From: Tiliqua scincoides
Lineage: Eukaryota; Chordata; Lepidosauria; Squamata; Scincidae
Direction of reading: 5' to 3'
Length of the DNA stretch: 64,000 nucleotides
NCBI RefSeq assembly: GCF_035046505.1
Contig: NC_089822.1
Span: forward strand, 270,021,024-270,085,023
Below, piece after piece: positions 1 to 11,018 of this stretch. The stretch's first letter is position 1. The number at the start of each line of letters is the position of its first letter. A model generated the notes under the pieces. It was not told the DNA's origin and did not search any database. It saw nothing but the letters and a program-made list of their open reading frames with translations. The position numbers and the translations under genes were made by a program.

Positions 1-757
1 CCCACCCACAGACCACAGGGCAAGAACCACTGCTCTGGACTGGAAGGCAAGAAGTGAGCATCACCCCTGAGCATCGGGGTATATCCATCAGGGACGGCTC
101 CTGAAATGGTCACTATTCATTTTTCCAGCACTGCCCTCTCTGCTCCTTCCTGCAGTTCTTTTTCTTTTCCTGAAGCTGAACATTCATCCCCCAGTGAAGA
201 GGAAGAATCCCTGAGTCTCCTGCTTGCCTTGACTAGTTCTTGGAGGTCCAAATGGCCACCCCAAATTCTCCACTGCAGTTTCCAAGAAGGGAGGAAACTT
301 CAGGGGCAGTGACCAGCCCGATCAGCGTCCAAAGGAAGGGGATGAGGTCGGCGATTCCTGTACTTCCAACTGGATGCCATTTTTAAAGAAGGAAAAAATG
401 GTTCCCTTACAGATGCACTCTGCACATGCTCCAAGGCACTCTCCTTATACTGATTTTTACCTTGATTTTTCTTTTAAATGAGCTTCCTGTCAGAAGAGGA
501 AACAGACACGGCACAGGGTGAAGGCATGTGAATTTTGGTAAGGTGGAGGAGAGTGAATCTTCCAGGGCAAAATATGTGTAGAGACAACTGCAGAAATACT
601 CCCTTCTCCTCAACTCTCTGAACCCCCATTTCAAAAAAGGGGAGAGTCCTTTGGCTGCCAGTCTTTGGAGAAGAAGTAACAGACAGGCGTGTGTGCGTGA
701 ACTATGCAGAGCTTCCCAGAGGAAGGCAGGAGGGATTTTCTGTTGGGCATGGGGCAT
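1..757. other. Gene A intron 3, left part (duplicated block)
   Basis: No coding sequence seen. It aligns along its length with 56778-57447 in gene B intron 3, e.g. CTGGACTGGAAGGCAAGAAG at 36 and its near copy at 56814. This places gene A alpha3 to the left of base 1. Confidence 0.75.
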
Positions 758-1153
758 AAGAACATAAGAACATAAGAACAGCCCCACTGGATCAGGCCAT
801 AGGCCCATCTAGTCCAGCTTCCTGTATCTCACAGCGGCCCACCAAATGCCCCAGGGAGCACACCAGACAACAAGAGACCTCATCCTGGTGCCCTCCCTTG
901 CATTGGCATTCTGACATAGCCCATTTCTAAAATCAGGAGGTTGCGCATACACATCATGGCTTGTACCCCATAATGGATTTTTCCTCCAGATACTTGTCCA
1001 ATCCCCTTTTAAAGGCGTCTAGGCTAGACGCCAGCACCACATCCTGTGGCAAGGAGTTCCACAGACCGACCACGCGCTGAGTAAAAAAATATTTTCTTTT
1101 GTCTGTCCTAATCCGCCCAACACTCAATTTTAGTGGATGTCCCCTGGTTCCCT
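758..1153 (-). mobile_element. CR1/L3-type LINE 3' end, inserted after the duplication
   Basis: 5'-truncated LINE tail, sense on the minus strand. It codes for the C-terminal reverse-transcriptase-protein piece KRKYFFTQRVVGLWNSLPQD and ends in the 8-mer tail (read AAGAACAT on plus). It is flanked by GGCAT at 753-757 and 1154-1158. The paralogous site in copy B (57448-57452) has a single GGCAT and no insert. Confidence 0.85.
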
Positions 1154-1158
1154 GGCAT

Positions 1159-1815
1159 TGCCCCCTTCCTAACAACAAGAACAACAAATATGTCATCAAA
1201 TACTGGCCTTCAGCAGGGCTGCCTGAAAGACTGTATTCCTCCATACAAGCCTTTGTGGAAGGCCCCCCCTTCTCTCGTCCCCCCCACCCTCTGACATCCC
1301 TATTTTAAGTACTGCTACTGCATTTCTTTTCTTCTGTTTCAGCAAAGTCCTCATCATTTGCTTTTGTTTTTTCTAACAATGTACAGACATCCAAGAATTG
1401 CTTTCACCATCTCCCCTATTTTTATTCAATGCTTTAGGAACAAAGCCCAAGTGAAATCAATTTGCCTGACCTTTTTTGGACTTTCCCCCCATCTTTCTTC
1501 TTTTCTCTTCTGTGCTTGAGACTTATATTTCTACTCCATGCCATTAATTTCAGCTTCAAACATGTAGACTTGATCCAAGGCCATGTGTTCAGGCACACAG
1601 TAAACTAGAAGGGGTGGAGCTGACTATTGGGGCCTGGAATTCTGTGAACTGAACTGGGTGACCTGCTACTGGGGCCTTGTCGTTCAGGTCTGAAGGTATA
1701 AGTTTCATTTTCCCAGGTTTGAATTGTACTAATACATGCTGGTGCTTATGACGAAGGCCTGGACTGCATTTCAACTACAGCTTTAATCTACTTTGAAAGC
1801 ACTTCTATTCCCTAA
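1159..1815. other. Gene A intron 3, middle part (duplicated block)
   Basis: No gene seen. It aligns with 57453-58258 of gene B. The B copy has an extra minisatellite at 57829-57992 that is not present here. Confidence 0.7.
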
Positions 1816-1966
1816 TGTAGTGGTGCTCAAGCTTTTTAGTACGGGGACCCACTTTTTAGAATGACAATCTGTGGGACACACTGGCCAGAAGCAACATCAT
1901 TGAGCAGTAAAATTTTTATCACCCCTTATATGACAAAATGAAATCAAATTCATTAAATTAAAAGTT

Positions 1967-3807
1967 GTGTTGTTTTTTTAAAATTAAGAAAGAACTTCAA
2001 AAACTTGGTTGAGGCAAATTACAGAACAACATGGAGAAAGGTACAAAAAAAAATTAAATCAATGGAATAATGGATATTTATGTATTTTAGGGAAGATAAG
2101 GGCAATTAAAATGTTTATTTTATCTAACATGTTATATTTATTTCAGGTGCCTCCAGAGTGGATTCCCAAAAACCAATTAGTTATATGGGATCAAGAAATA
2201 AAAAATTGGGTGTTTGGGAAAAAGAAAGCTAGAATTTTAAGGAAGGTTATGTATTCACCACAGGAAGATTTAGGTTGGGGGATGCCACATTTGGAAAGTT
2301 ACTATGAAGCTTTCCAAATAAAGATGGAAATAAAGATGGAAATAGATGTGAAAAATTTGGATAAATGGGTGAGATGGGAAGATACAATAAATAGAGGAGG
2401 AGGTAAATTTGGAATATTTACACAGAAAGTGAAAAAGGAAATTAAAATTACAATTAGCCCAAGACAGTCAGCATTAAGTTTGGGGGAAAATACAACCCAA
2501 CTGGATGCCAAAATTCTCTAAATGGACCCCACTTGAATTTTTAAGTGAGGAATTTAAAAACGTTGAAAAAAATTTTTGGGGAGAAGTTAAAGGAAAAGGG
2601 TTATTTTAGAGTGAAGGATTTATATAATCCTCAAGGGATATTGACTCCTATACAAGAACTACTGGAGAAAGTGGGAAGAAAATACTGGTTAAGGATTATG
2701 GCTTTATATAATATTTTAAAACAAAGATATTGCCATGTTTTAAATGAAGAGGATACTCAATTTGAAAAAAATATATAGTCTTAAAGAGGATAATAAAAAG
2801 GGTATGGCAAAAAAGCTATACAATTTAATGACTAAAGATAAAGATTATATAATTAGGTTAATAAAATTAAATGGGAAAGAGAGGTGGGAATCTCAGTACA
2901 GGAGATAGACAGATTAATGAAAGGAATATTGGAGATTAGAATGGAAAAATTTAGAGAATTGGAGATGAAATTAATATTGAAATGGTATAGGACACCTGCC
3001 CAATTGGCTTATATGATTAAGGGAAGGAATTCAAATTGGTGGCACTGTAGGAGGGTAAAGGGTCATTATGCCCATCTTTGGTGGGAATGTTTTAAGGTAA
3101 TTGACTTTTGGCAATTGATATCTGAAAAGGTGGAGGAATTATGTAACCTTAAGTTGGAGCTCTCTGGGAAAATGTTATTTATGGGAGTTTTGGGAAATAA
3201 TAAAGAAAAAAACAATCAGGATTTATTCAAAGCTATGATTCTAGCTATCCATGCAGTTATAGCTTATGGGTGGAAAGATGCATCTAAATGGACTGTGGAA
3301 AAATGGAACTGGTACCTATATGAATGGATACAATCAGACATAGTATCAATTTTGAAACAGGATAAGACATGGGAAGATAAGAAAACCGAGATAAAAAAGA
3401 AATGGTTGAGATATAGAAGATGGATAAGGAAAGGGGGCAATACTGTTATAATGGGTAAAATCTAAAAGGTGTGCTTATGGCTCCAGATATAAATACTTAA
3501 TGTTAATGGTCGCTCTTCAGGGGGGGAGGGAAAAAAATAAGACTGTTGATGTATGCTTATGTAAATATAAGTGGAATGTATGGATATGGATAAGTTACTA
3601 TATCCATATATATAAGTCAAGTGGGTACTTTTTTTTTAGCAGGGGAGAGTAACTGGCCCCAGCCCTTTTGGGACAGGGAGCCATTTAGTTATTTGATTTT
3701 TCTCTGTAAACTGCTTTGTGAACTTTTAGTTGAAAAGCAGTATATAAATACTGTTAATAATAAATTTATAAATAATATATTACATCAATAAAAAAATTAT
3801 TTAAAAA
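1967..3807 (+). mobile_element. L1-type LINE, 3' part of ORF2, decayed
   Basis: Three open pieces in plus-strand order (2009-2521, 2545-2778, 2884-3465) match the C-terminal end of L1 ORF2: NQWNNGYLCILGKIRAIKMF, then KKIFGEKLKEKGYF and RIMALYNILKQRYCHVL, then WHCRRVKGHYAHLWWECFKV. They lie in different frames or are parted by stops, so the ORF is dead. Target duplications ATTAAATTAAAAGTT (1952-1966) and a one-mismatch copy (3808-3822) flank the insert, and copy B lacks it at 58410. AT-rich 3' UTR and an A/T-rich tail follow, holding a SINE-like tail at 3636-3765. Confidence 0.78.
3636..3765 (+). mobile_element. SINE/LINE 3' tail fragment in the L1 3' UTR
   Basis: AGGGGAGAGTAACTGGCCCC, then TTTGGGACAGGGAGCCAT, TGTAAACTGCTTTGTGAAC and a tail of TATATAAATACTGTTAATAA. 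This is a common squamate retroposon 3' end, also seen near 42600. It probably inserted in the L1 or was carried with it. Confidence 0.5.
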
Positions 3808-4294
3808 ATTAAATTAAAAATTTATAATGTTTAAGCAATTACTTAAAATAAAGAAAATTGTCCTAAGCCTCCCAAGCAGTTGCTGATCTGTTTTTTAAAA
3901 GATTATCCAACTATCCCAAAGGCAGCAATGCTATCCACAGCTACCTGGGAGTAAGCCCCACTGACTGTCATTATTAAAAGCATATGCAGAGTATATGCTG
4001 TTAACAGCATACGCACTGTTAAAGTTACAGACCTGTGACGTTTCCCCAAGTGCAGTCACAGCCCACCACGGGGCTGGGTCTGCACCCTCGGCAGGCCAAG
4101 GGAGCCACGAGGGGGCTGCGGATGGGGGTCGCGCCCCCGCAGGAGGAGGCCCTTCCTTGGAAGGCTGGTGGTGCGTGGCAGGGAGGGCGCTTTGCCCGCG
4201 TCATGGGGCACAGGCCCTCCGTCCCCGAGTGGGGCAGCTGCGGCGCCCTCCCCTGCGGCTGCGTGGGCAGCTGGCCAGCGGAAGCGCCCCTCAC

Positions 4295-4570
4295 CTTTCC
4301 TCTGCAGGGTCTCCGCCCCGTAGCGCAGGTACTTCCGCAGCCACTCCGGGCACTCCTCCTGCAGGTAGGCCTTTGTGTGGTCGTTGTACCCCGCCTCCTT
4401 GTCCCACTTCCTCTGGGTGATGCCGGCCTCCGCGTCCGCCGCCGTCCAGGTGAGCGTGTCCTTGTCGAAGGCGATGAAGTCCCGCCCGTCGTAGCCGAAC
4501 TGGAGTTTCCCTCCGCTGGGCCCGTCCCCGCTCAGCTCGCAGCCGTACATGAGCTGGAAGGTGTGCAGCC
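4295..4570 (-). CDS. MHC class I gene A, exon 3 (alpha2 domain)
   Basis: Encodes alpha2, the second half of the groove. It is 276 bp with a CTTGCAG acceptor and a GTGAGG donor, phase 1 on both sides, so it joins exon 2 as [15 protein letters not shown]. Seen in the translation: the two cysteines of the domain disulphide (YGCEL and EECPEWL), the ITQRKWDKE stretch holding the Thr143, Lys146 and Trp147 equivalents, Tyr in KAYLQEE (159), Trp in PEWL (167) and Tyr in RKYLRYG (171). With alpha1 this gives a complete set of the anchors that hold peptide ends. Nothing is broken. The next exon (alpha3) is not found to the left as far as base 1. The paralogue at 54.6-59.9 kb shows that it should lie just beyond the window edge. 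Confidence 0.92.
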
Positions 4571-4674
4571 CTGCAAGGGACCCGCGGGGGCCTTGAGAGC
4601 CGAGGCCGCGACCCCCCGCCGGCCCCCGAGCGCCCCGCTGCCGGTCCTCCCCCCGCCCGGCTCCTCCCGCTCAC

Positions 4675-4950
4675 CTGCGCTCTGGTTGTAGCGCTGCATT
4701 GCGAGCGGCACGTTCCCTCGGAACCACGCCTCCGCGCCCCGGTAGATCTGCGTGTTCCTGTCCCAGTACTGGGGGTCCTCCCGGCCCGCCTGCTCCATCC
4801 AGGGCGCCCGAGGCACCGCCCGCTTCGTGTCGCTCTCATACAGATCTATCAGCTGCCCGTCCACGTAGCCCACGGAGACGAACGCGGGCAGCCCCGGGAC
4901 GGGCTCCGACACCGCCGTGTAGAAGTAGCGCAGCGAGTGCGACGCCGAGC
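4675..4950 (-). CDS. MHC class I gene A, exon 2 (alpha1 domain)
   Basis: Encodes the alpha1 domain, one half of the peptide-binding groove. It is 276 bp, flanked by CCCCGCAG acceptor (just right of 4950) and GTGAGC donor (4674 leftwards). The translation starts [19 protein letters not shown] and runs through [15 protein letters not shown] and [11 protein letters not shown] to QRYNQSAG. Seen directly: the Tyr of the PQYWDR motif (position 59), Arg at the position equal to mammalian Tyr84 (typical of non-mammalian class I), and the conserved N-glycosylation site NQS at position 86. No stop or frameshift. The pattern suits a peptide-presenting, classical-like molecule. The exon 2 to exon 3 gap is only 104 bp. 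The long opposite-strand and other-frame readings here are artefacts of GC-rich sequence. Confidence 0.92.
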
Positions 4951-5136
4951 CTGCGGGGAGACAGTCAGGGGCTGCGTCCGAGTCGCGGAGGGGCGAGTGC
5001 AAGGGCAGCCTCTGGGGGGGGGGGCCGCCGCACGCCCCTGGAGCAGCCGCCTCGCACAAATATGAGAGCGGCTTTGCTCCTCTGCCACCCCCAATTTTCC
5101 CTCTTCCCCCTCCCAGACCTGCACCCCTCTTGGTTG

Positions 5137-5349
5137 TGTTATGTATGTGAGTATTATCACCTGTGGGAAAAGCAACCGGTTATATGTGATTGGCTGTCCA
5201 ATCAAGAGGGATGTAGGCTTGTTGGAGTTGTATATATATCTGGGGTATTTGTGTACGTGGGTGTGTGATTTTAACTCATTTGGAGTAGGAATAAACTATG
5301 ATGGAACTTTTAATCAAGTCTACTGATGCGTGAGACCCACTATATAACA
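5137..5349 (+). mobile_element. Solo LTR (213 bp), retrovirus-like fossil
   Basis: Begins TGTTATG and ends ATAACA, with an AATAAA signal inside, and is flanked by GTTG at 5133-5136 and 5350-5353. The related sequence at 6540-6620 passes straight through this point, i.e. an empty site. No internal coding region remains, so the family cannot be named. Confidence 0.65.
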
Positions 5350-5522
5350 GTTGAGGATGGGACAACATGAGCTCTGTGGAACAGAAGCGCTTCTGCAACA
5401 GTTCTCCTTGAGACTTTATACAATTTTTCCTTGAAATATTAACCCCCCCCCCGTTTAAAACTTTAAAACATCCCAATGACACATCCCCCCCCCCCAACGC
5501 CTCCAGGCCTGATGTAGCTAAG

Positions 5523-5928
5523 TGTTATGTGTAAAACTTGGGCTCAGTCTGAGGAGGACCAGAGGGAAAACTGCTGCAGGAGAGGGAAGGTAGAGGCTGC
5601 TTCGTGCAGAGGCCTATAAAAGGGGCTGCACAAGCAAGGAGCAGAAGGACCACCAGGGAAGCTTGGGAGAGAAGGAGCTAGCTGGGAGAGATCAAGCTAT
5701 AGGAAGGAACTGAGGAGAGAGCTGCAGGAAGGAGCCCCTGGGAGAGCCTCTGAGAACCAGGGAGCAACCATCCAGCCTTTTGCCTCAAGTCCTCCTGCCT
5801 GCCTGCCTCAGGTCCTCTCAATTGGGGAAATTTGGAACTAGGTTGTTTTTGGTGTAGTTCAGGTTCCATTCCTCATAATAAAAGCCTTGAACTCAGTTTG
5901 GGGTCAGTGGTTTCTTTGATGGTTACAA
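5523..5928 (+). mobile_element. Possible LTR-like insertion
   Basis: Starts TGTTATGTG. A TATA-like TATAAAAGGGG is followed about 275 bp later by an AATAAA signal, a spacing common in LTRs. The related stretch at 6785-7567 lacks it. The right border is unclear and no target duplication was found, so family and limits are uncertain. Confidence 0.35.
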
Positions 5929-6412
5929 ACATGGGAACACACAGAGTCAACAGCTCCCCAGAGATGCTCCACCAGGAAAACTTCTTTAAGATCTTTATTT
6001 GCTGCCTTTTCCTTTCATTACAGAACAAAAAAAAAGCACCTCCACTGCACCAGGAGGGCCTGCCCTGCAGCTGCTCCAGATGGCAGAAGAGGCACTTCCA
6101 GTTTTAAACTCTCCTCTTACAGGCACATTGAGATGAAGGTGTAATTGGCCCCAACCTAAATCTGCTAGCATGGTTGCTTTTGGAAGTATCCACATCCACT
6201 CAGCGGCATCACAGGTACTTGGAGTATAATTATCCAGACAACACCCATCACACATCAACAAGACAATAAGTGACATCCCCTTGGGTAAATGCATCTCCAC
6301 CCCACTTTTCCTTCTCTAATCAGACTCAGGCTGCAATCCTAACCACACTTTCCTGTCCCACTGAACAAAACAGGACTTACTTCTGAGTAGACCTGGTTAG
6401 GATTGTGCCCTC
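5925..6412. other. Gene A intron 1, duplicated block
   Basis: Aligns with 60755-61236 in copy B (both hold TTTAAGATCTTTATTTGCTG). It ends in a small MITE-like palindrome (GCAATCCTAACC ... GGTTAGGATTG, 6330-6412). No gene seen. Confidence 0.65.
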
Positions 6413-6818
6413 AAGTTTCTGAAATTGAGCTTCCAATGCCCAATTTTTATTTTTCACTTCACAGCCTGGAATTTTGAACAGACCAAAACAAGCTTCTCCG
6501 CTTCTTACCTTGTTTCACCATTTCTTCCAAATATTATAGCAGCTTTCCCCCTCTGCCACCCGGCAATTTTCTCTCTTCCCCCCTCCCAGACCTGCACCCC
6601 TCTTAGTTTAGGATGGGAGAACATGAGCTCTGTAGAACAGAAGCACTGCTAGAACAGTTCTCCCTGAGGCTTTATTCTATTTTTCCGCTAAATATTAATC
6701 CCCCCATTTTAAAACTTAAAAAAAATCCCAGTGACACATCCCCCCCCACACACACACACACATGCACACACCTCCAGGCCTTTACATATCTAGTGAAATT
6801 TTAGTGTTGTGGAAAATC

Positions 6819-7306
6819 TACTTAAAATTTTTGAGACTTGCAGAGTTCTACAATCTTTGTTTTTGCTAGTTTTATTTGATTGCCACTTTTGATATGGATA
6901 AGAACATAAGAACAGCCCCACTGGATCAGGCCATAGGCCCATCTAGTCCAGCTTCCTGTATCTCACAGCGGCCCACCAAATGCCCCAGGGAGCACACCAG
7001 ATAACAAGAGATCTCATCCTGGTGCCCTCCCTTGCATCTGGCATTCTGACATAACCCATTTCTAAAATCAGGAGGTTGCGCATACACATCATGGCTTGTA
7101 CCCCATAATGGATTTTTCCTCCAGAAACTTGTCCAATCCCCTTTTAAAGGCGTCTAGGCTAGACGCCAGCACCACATCCTGTGGCAAGGAGTTCCACAGA
7201 CCGACCACACGGTCTGTGTGTGGTACTTAAAATTTTTGAGACTTGCAGAGATCTACAATCTTTGTTTTTGCTAGTTTTATTTGATTGCCACTTTTGATAT
7301 GGATAA
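6819..7306 (-). mobile_element. CR1/L3 3' end between 83-bp direct repeats
   Basis: A minus-sense CR1/L3 tail (6902-about 7213) sits between two 83-bp direct repeats, 6819-6901 and 7224-7306, which differ at one base. Each repeat runs from TACTTAAAATTTTTGAGAC to TTTTGATATGGATAA. Target duplications of LINEs are usually far shorter. Confidence 0.8.
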
Positions 7307-8688
7307 ATAGAACTCTGTAGATCTGTATACAGTAATAAAGGTAGAGTTTGTTGATGTTAACTATTCTCACAGATTACCACAAAATCTTGTTCCATCTGCC
7401 AAATCTACATTGTTAAGGTCAGATTTTTCCCTTGTTCTTTTTCTGGACAAAATGCAGCTGTGGAGATCTGCAGGAAGGGAGAACACTTGGCCTTCTGCAG
7501 GTTTTCACTAAAAATGTCCCCTCCCCACTAACTCCCTTTGTCACTTCCCATGGAGAGAAAAGATAAATGGTTACAAAGAGGAACACACACAGAGTCAACA
7601 GCTCCCCAGTTTTTCCTGCCAATTCAGGATCACACTGGATGCATCTGCAAAAGGACCCTAATGCAAGAAAACTGACTGTGAGATCTGTTGGTTAGATAAC
7701 TCTTTCCTCCCTCCATGATGCTCTAAAATAAATATTGCACTATTACATTTTTTAAATTACCATTTTCAATATATATATTTTTAAAACCTGCCCTCCCCCT
7801 CCAAGCTCTGCTGTTACTCCAGAGTGCAAGAAATTTCAACCAATTGTTCCTGGAATGAACACATTCCACTGAGCTCAGATTCCAGCAGGAATTCTGGAAG
7901 TCAGATCTGTTCATTTGTCCATCTCAGACACAGGCCAGAGTGTGTCCAGCCACTCCTTGTGGCCAGGAAGGATCTGAACTGACCTCACCATTCAGCAAAG
8001 GCTCCTTTGGCAGCCTCTGGGGAATTCCTAAGTGTCTCTACAACAAGTACAAGAGAAAGATTCCTTCCCAGCTTCTAACATGCTATACCACCAGTGACAT
8101 TCAGAACATCCTTCCAATATTTGATGTAGTATTTTTTGCATGGGCCAAACTAAAATGAATTTTACATTTGCTGTAGATACTCGCCTATAGTACCTGAAAT
8201 TGTTGCCAATTAATCAAGCTCCAATTCTCACTTAGCCTTATCTCCTGGTCAATCAGCGGGCAGAGCCTTTCAACTCTGAAAAGTTTTGTTTCTCAAGCAG
8301 ACAGACAGGCACCAAGTTTCTCAAGCAGCTGGCAGGCTTAGAAGCAATTTGACCTTCCAGCCAAAGTTAACCTTTTATTCTCCTTCCTTCTGCTGCAGCT
8401 TGGTTCTGCTTGGCAAATGCTTGCAAAGCAGGTCCGTTTTTGGAAACACCAGGATGGGACCCTCCTTCCCAGGCTACAATTCAATGCACCATTACTTAAG
8501 AATAGCACCCATGGAAAGCAGAGGGTCTACTTCTGAGTAAAAAGAGTTGCAAATATATGCAGCTGCATCTCTCTGCTGCGAATTGAACTGCACACTCCCA
8601 GTTATGAGTTATGGGTTGTATGTTGTACGTAGAGCTTCTGGCTTAACATACCAGACACCTTAAAGGTGGATTTGATTCATGGTTCTCC
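7307..8688. other. Gene A intron 1, no gene seen
   Basis: Mixed-composition sequence. Short open frames have no recognisable motif. The left part belongs to unit 2 of the internal duplication. A short motif at 8171-8189 (CTGTAGATACTCGCCTATA) reappears inverted at 9437-9464. Confidence 0.5.
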
Positions 8689-9166
8689 TGCAGTGGTACC
8701 CACCCTTTTTCACTTGCCTATCCCTTGGCAGTCCATTTCCATAAATTGTACCCTTCATATTAGCAAAATGTTTGTAATTAATAATACAAGCCCTCCTCTC
8801 CTCTATATGAAAGCCCAGACTTCATGTATTCATCACATATTTTCTCTTTTTATCTGTTTGAAGAACAGAAGACTCTGCCTTTGCACTGTTTTGCACCACA
8901 AGTGTGCTGAGAAATTCTGGGTGATATTATGTTTCAGCTTTTTTACTGTGCTGGTTTTCAATTACTGGTGCAAACATGAATTGATGACCAAAAACTAGCT
9001 ATTGGTGGGGCTTATCACAGCCAACTAGCTACCTCCCTTCCTGCCTTGCTGGTCCTTGCAAGGCATTCTGGAGCATGACCTGCATTATGCCATTCTTTTT
9101 CAAGTACCCCTAAAGGTCCTGTTGAGTGTCCCTGGGAGTACATGAATACCAGGTTGGGAACCACTG
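8689..9166. mobile_element. hAT-type non-autonomous element
   Basis: Left end CAGTGGTACCCACCC and right end, read in reverse complement, CAGTGGTTCCCAACC: 13 of 15 bases agree. This is the standard hAT-type terminus. An 8-bp target duplication is not convincing (about 4 of 8), so limits are approximate. Confidence 0.5.
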
Positions 9167-9892
9167 GTATGTTGTTTACAATGCACTTACTCTGATAGTG
9201 TTTACAAAAAGGTGGTGAAGACCAGAATTTAAAAAAGAATAAAAATGTATCTTATGATCTTTTACGAAGTTTTTAATAAATTAGAGACTACAGTTCTTAG
9301 GTAACAATTGGTGGGTTATTTTTCAGGATCTGGCCTTGAGTAAAATCAGACAAAACTATAGGCATACACCCCCCTAAGTTTAACCCCCGACTTATCCGAG
9401 GGTCATAGAAAATTCCATTGCCCGCAACTTGTCTGTGGGATCGATTTATAGGCGAGTGTCTGCAGTAATTCAGGCATGCCTCGTTTTGTCAGCCTGGGGG
9501 AGGGGCTGGACCAGCCCTCTCCAAACCCTTGAAGAGCCACATCCCCCTTCAGCCAACCTGTTCCTGTCCCTAAGAAGACTATTGCACAGGGGATGTATCC
9601 CAAGGCAGAGGCAGAAGCCCCCTGAAGCTCAGCAAGACGAAGCCAGGTACAGCCCCTGGTCAGATGCCCCCCAGATAAGGGGCCTCATTGAGGGAAAGGA
9701 GCCTGGAAGCTACCTGGGACCTGTTATTTCACAAGGCTCAGGGCAGTGACAGATCTCTGACGGCTTTCCTCCAGTCCTCTTAGTCTATCACCTACTAAAA
9801 TTCAGTTAATTCTCTCCAGCTGGATTCCCTGGTGATTCTCCAAGAGAGGGCAGAGGTTGAACTGTGGACCAGGATGTCCCTGACGGCACCGA

Positions 9893-10088
9893 AGGCAGGG
9901 TGGTGTAGTGGTCAGAGGTGCAGGAGTGGGTGCAAGTCCCCCACTCAGCCCTGAAATTCACTGGGAATCATCACTAAGCCTAAACAATTCCATAGGGATG
10001 TTGTGAAGAAGAAAAAATATCAGCAAGGAGACAGTGTGAGCTGCCTTCAGTGGAAGGGCAAGATATGAAGGCAATAAGGAAATAAAAT
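9893..10088 (+). mobile_element. tRNA-derived SINE, full or near full length
   Basis: Head GGTGGTGTAGTGGTCAGAGG carries an A-box-like start, followed by a degenerate B box (GTGCAAGTCCC). The body includes ATAGGGATGTTGTGAAG and the tail GAGCTGCCTTCAG then AAGATATGAAGG and AAATAAAATAA. Related pieces in the other direction occur at 21541-21672 and 44685-44905. Confidence 0.65.
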
Positions 10089-11018
10089 AATCTCACCTCT
10101 GCCATGCTGCTCCCTCAGCCTTGGTTGCCATATGGAGATGATACTTCTCTCCCTTAAAGGATTGTTGTGCAGGCAACACAAGTGAAGCATTTTGCAAAGG
10201 TCCAAAAGTGGCAGGGTTGCACTAGGCATTCCCATCCGTGTCCCGTCCCCCCCACAAGGGTCAGCAGTCTCATTCCAAGAGCTTCTCCTCTGTGTTTTCC
10301 TCAGGCCCTGAATTCCTGAAGAGCCTCCAGCATTTAGCAGTGAGGTGGAAGGTTGTGCCTTGACATCCTTCCAGAACACCTCCTGAAGGTGCCTCCACAA
10401 GACTGTAATCTGACCTAATCTCTCTGGGACTGCTCTCTCTAGTCAGGCAATCTGGAAGGGGAGCCCTGGTCAATGTCAGGTGCTGCAGAACTCTCTGGTC
10501 ACAGTTTTCCCAACAGCCACAATACTTGAGCCGAAATAAGAGAGGAACAAAACACTCAGGGAAGCCCCTTTTGTGTGGCTTCAATGCTCTGCTCAGACAA
10601 ATCCAAAACTTCATGTAGAGATGCTTTTTATCTGAATCCTTGCCAAAGGCAAAGTCAAGACATCATCACATGGGTCTCTCTCTCCCTTCCATTAGAGTGG
10701 TAGAAAATGAAGAGACGGAAAGTTGTTGCCGATGTCGCTTTCCACCTCCCACAGTTTTGCTCTCTCCCAAGGGGGGCTTGGAGGCACCTCCAGGGTCACT
10801 GTCACTCTGCAGAAACAGCCGAATCCTGGTCAGAACCCAGTCAAACCTGACTCAGACCCGCCAGTACAGGCTCTCCCACCAATGGCTGGTTCCCCCAAGA
10901 AGGCAAAAGCACCTCTGCATCTCTCAGTCTCTTCCCTTAAGTTGTGGTATTGGGATTCTCTCCATCTCTCCCCCTTTCCTCCTTTCAGAGAACAACTGGG
11001 CAGTCAAGTCCACCTATA
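10089..11018. other. Gene A intron 1, copy-A-only sequence
   Basis: No gene or known repeat recognised. The stretch 6413-11018 has no counterpart in copy B, where flanks matching 6412 and 11019 adjoin at about 61240. Confidence 0.5.

Larger units (their letters stand above)
1816..4025. mobile_element. hAT-type element (copy A), split by an L1
   Basis: Starts around GTGGTGCTCAAGCTTTTTAG, close to the familiar hAT end CAGTGGTTCTCAAAC, followed by GGGACCCACTTTTTAGAATG. The same sequence is at 58262-58743 in copy B and, in another copy, at 49212 onwards. Here it is interrupted at 1967-3807 by an L1. The right part (3823 onwards) rejoins the B alignment at ACTTAAAATAAAGAAAA. Confidence 0.6.
5070..7610. 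repeat. Old internal tandem duplication in gene A intron 1
   Basis: Two diverged copies: unit 1 about 5070-5964 and unit 2 about 6535-7610. Shared landmarks are CCCAGACCTGCACCCCTCTT (5113, 6587), AACATGAGCTCTGT (5363, 6623), and CAGAGTCAACAGCTCCCCAG near 5941 and 7590. Each unit then received its own insertions (LTR-like pieces in unit 1; a CR1 in unit 2). Confidence 0.65.

Noticed and set aside
4291-4839. 182-codon Arg/Gly-rich minus-strand frame, and plus-strand frames over 3995-4691
   Set aside because: Shadows of the class I alpha1 and alpha2 exons in other frames.
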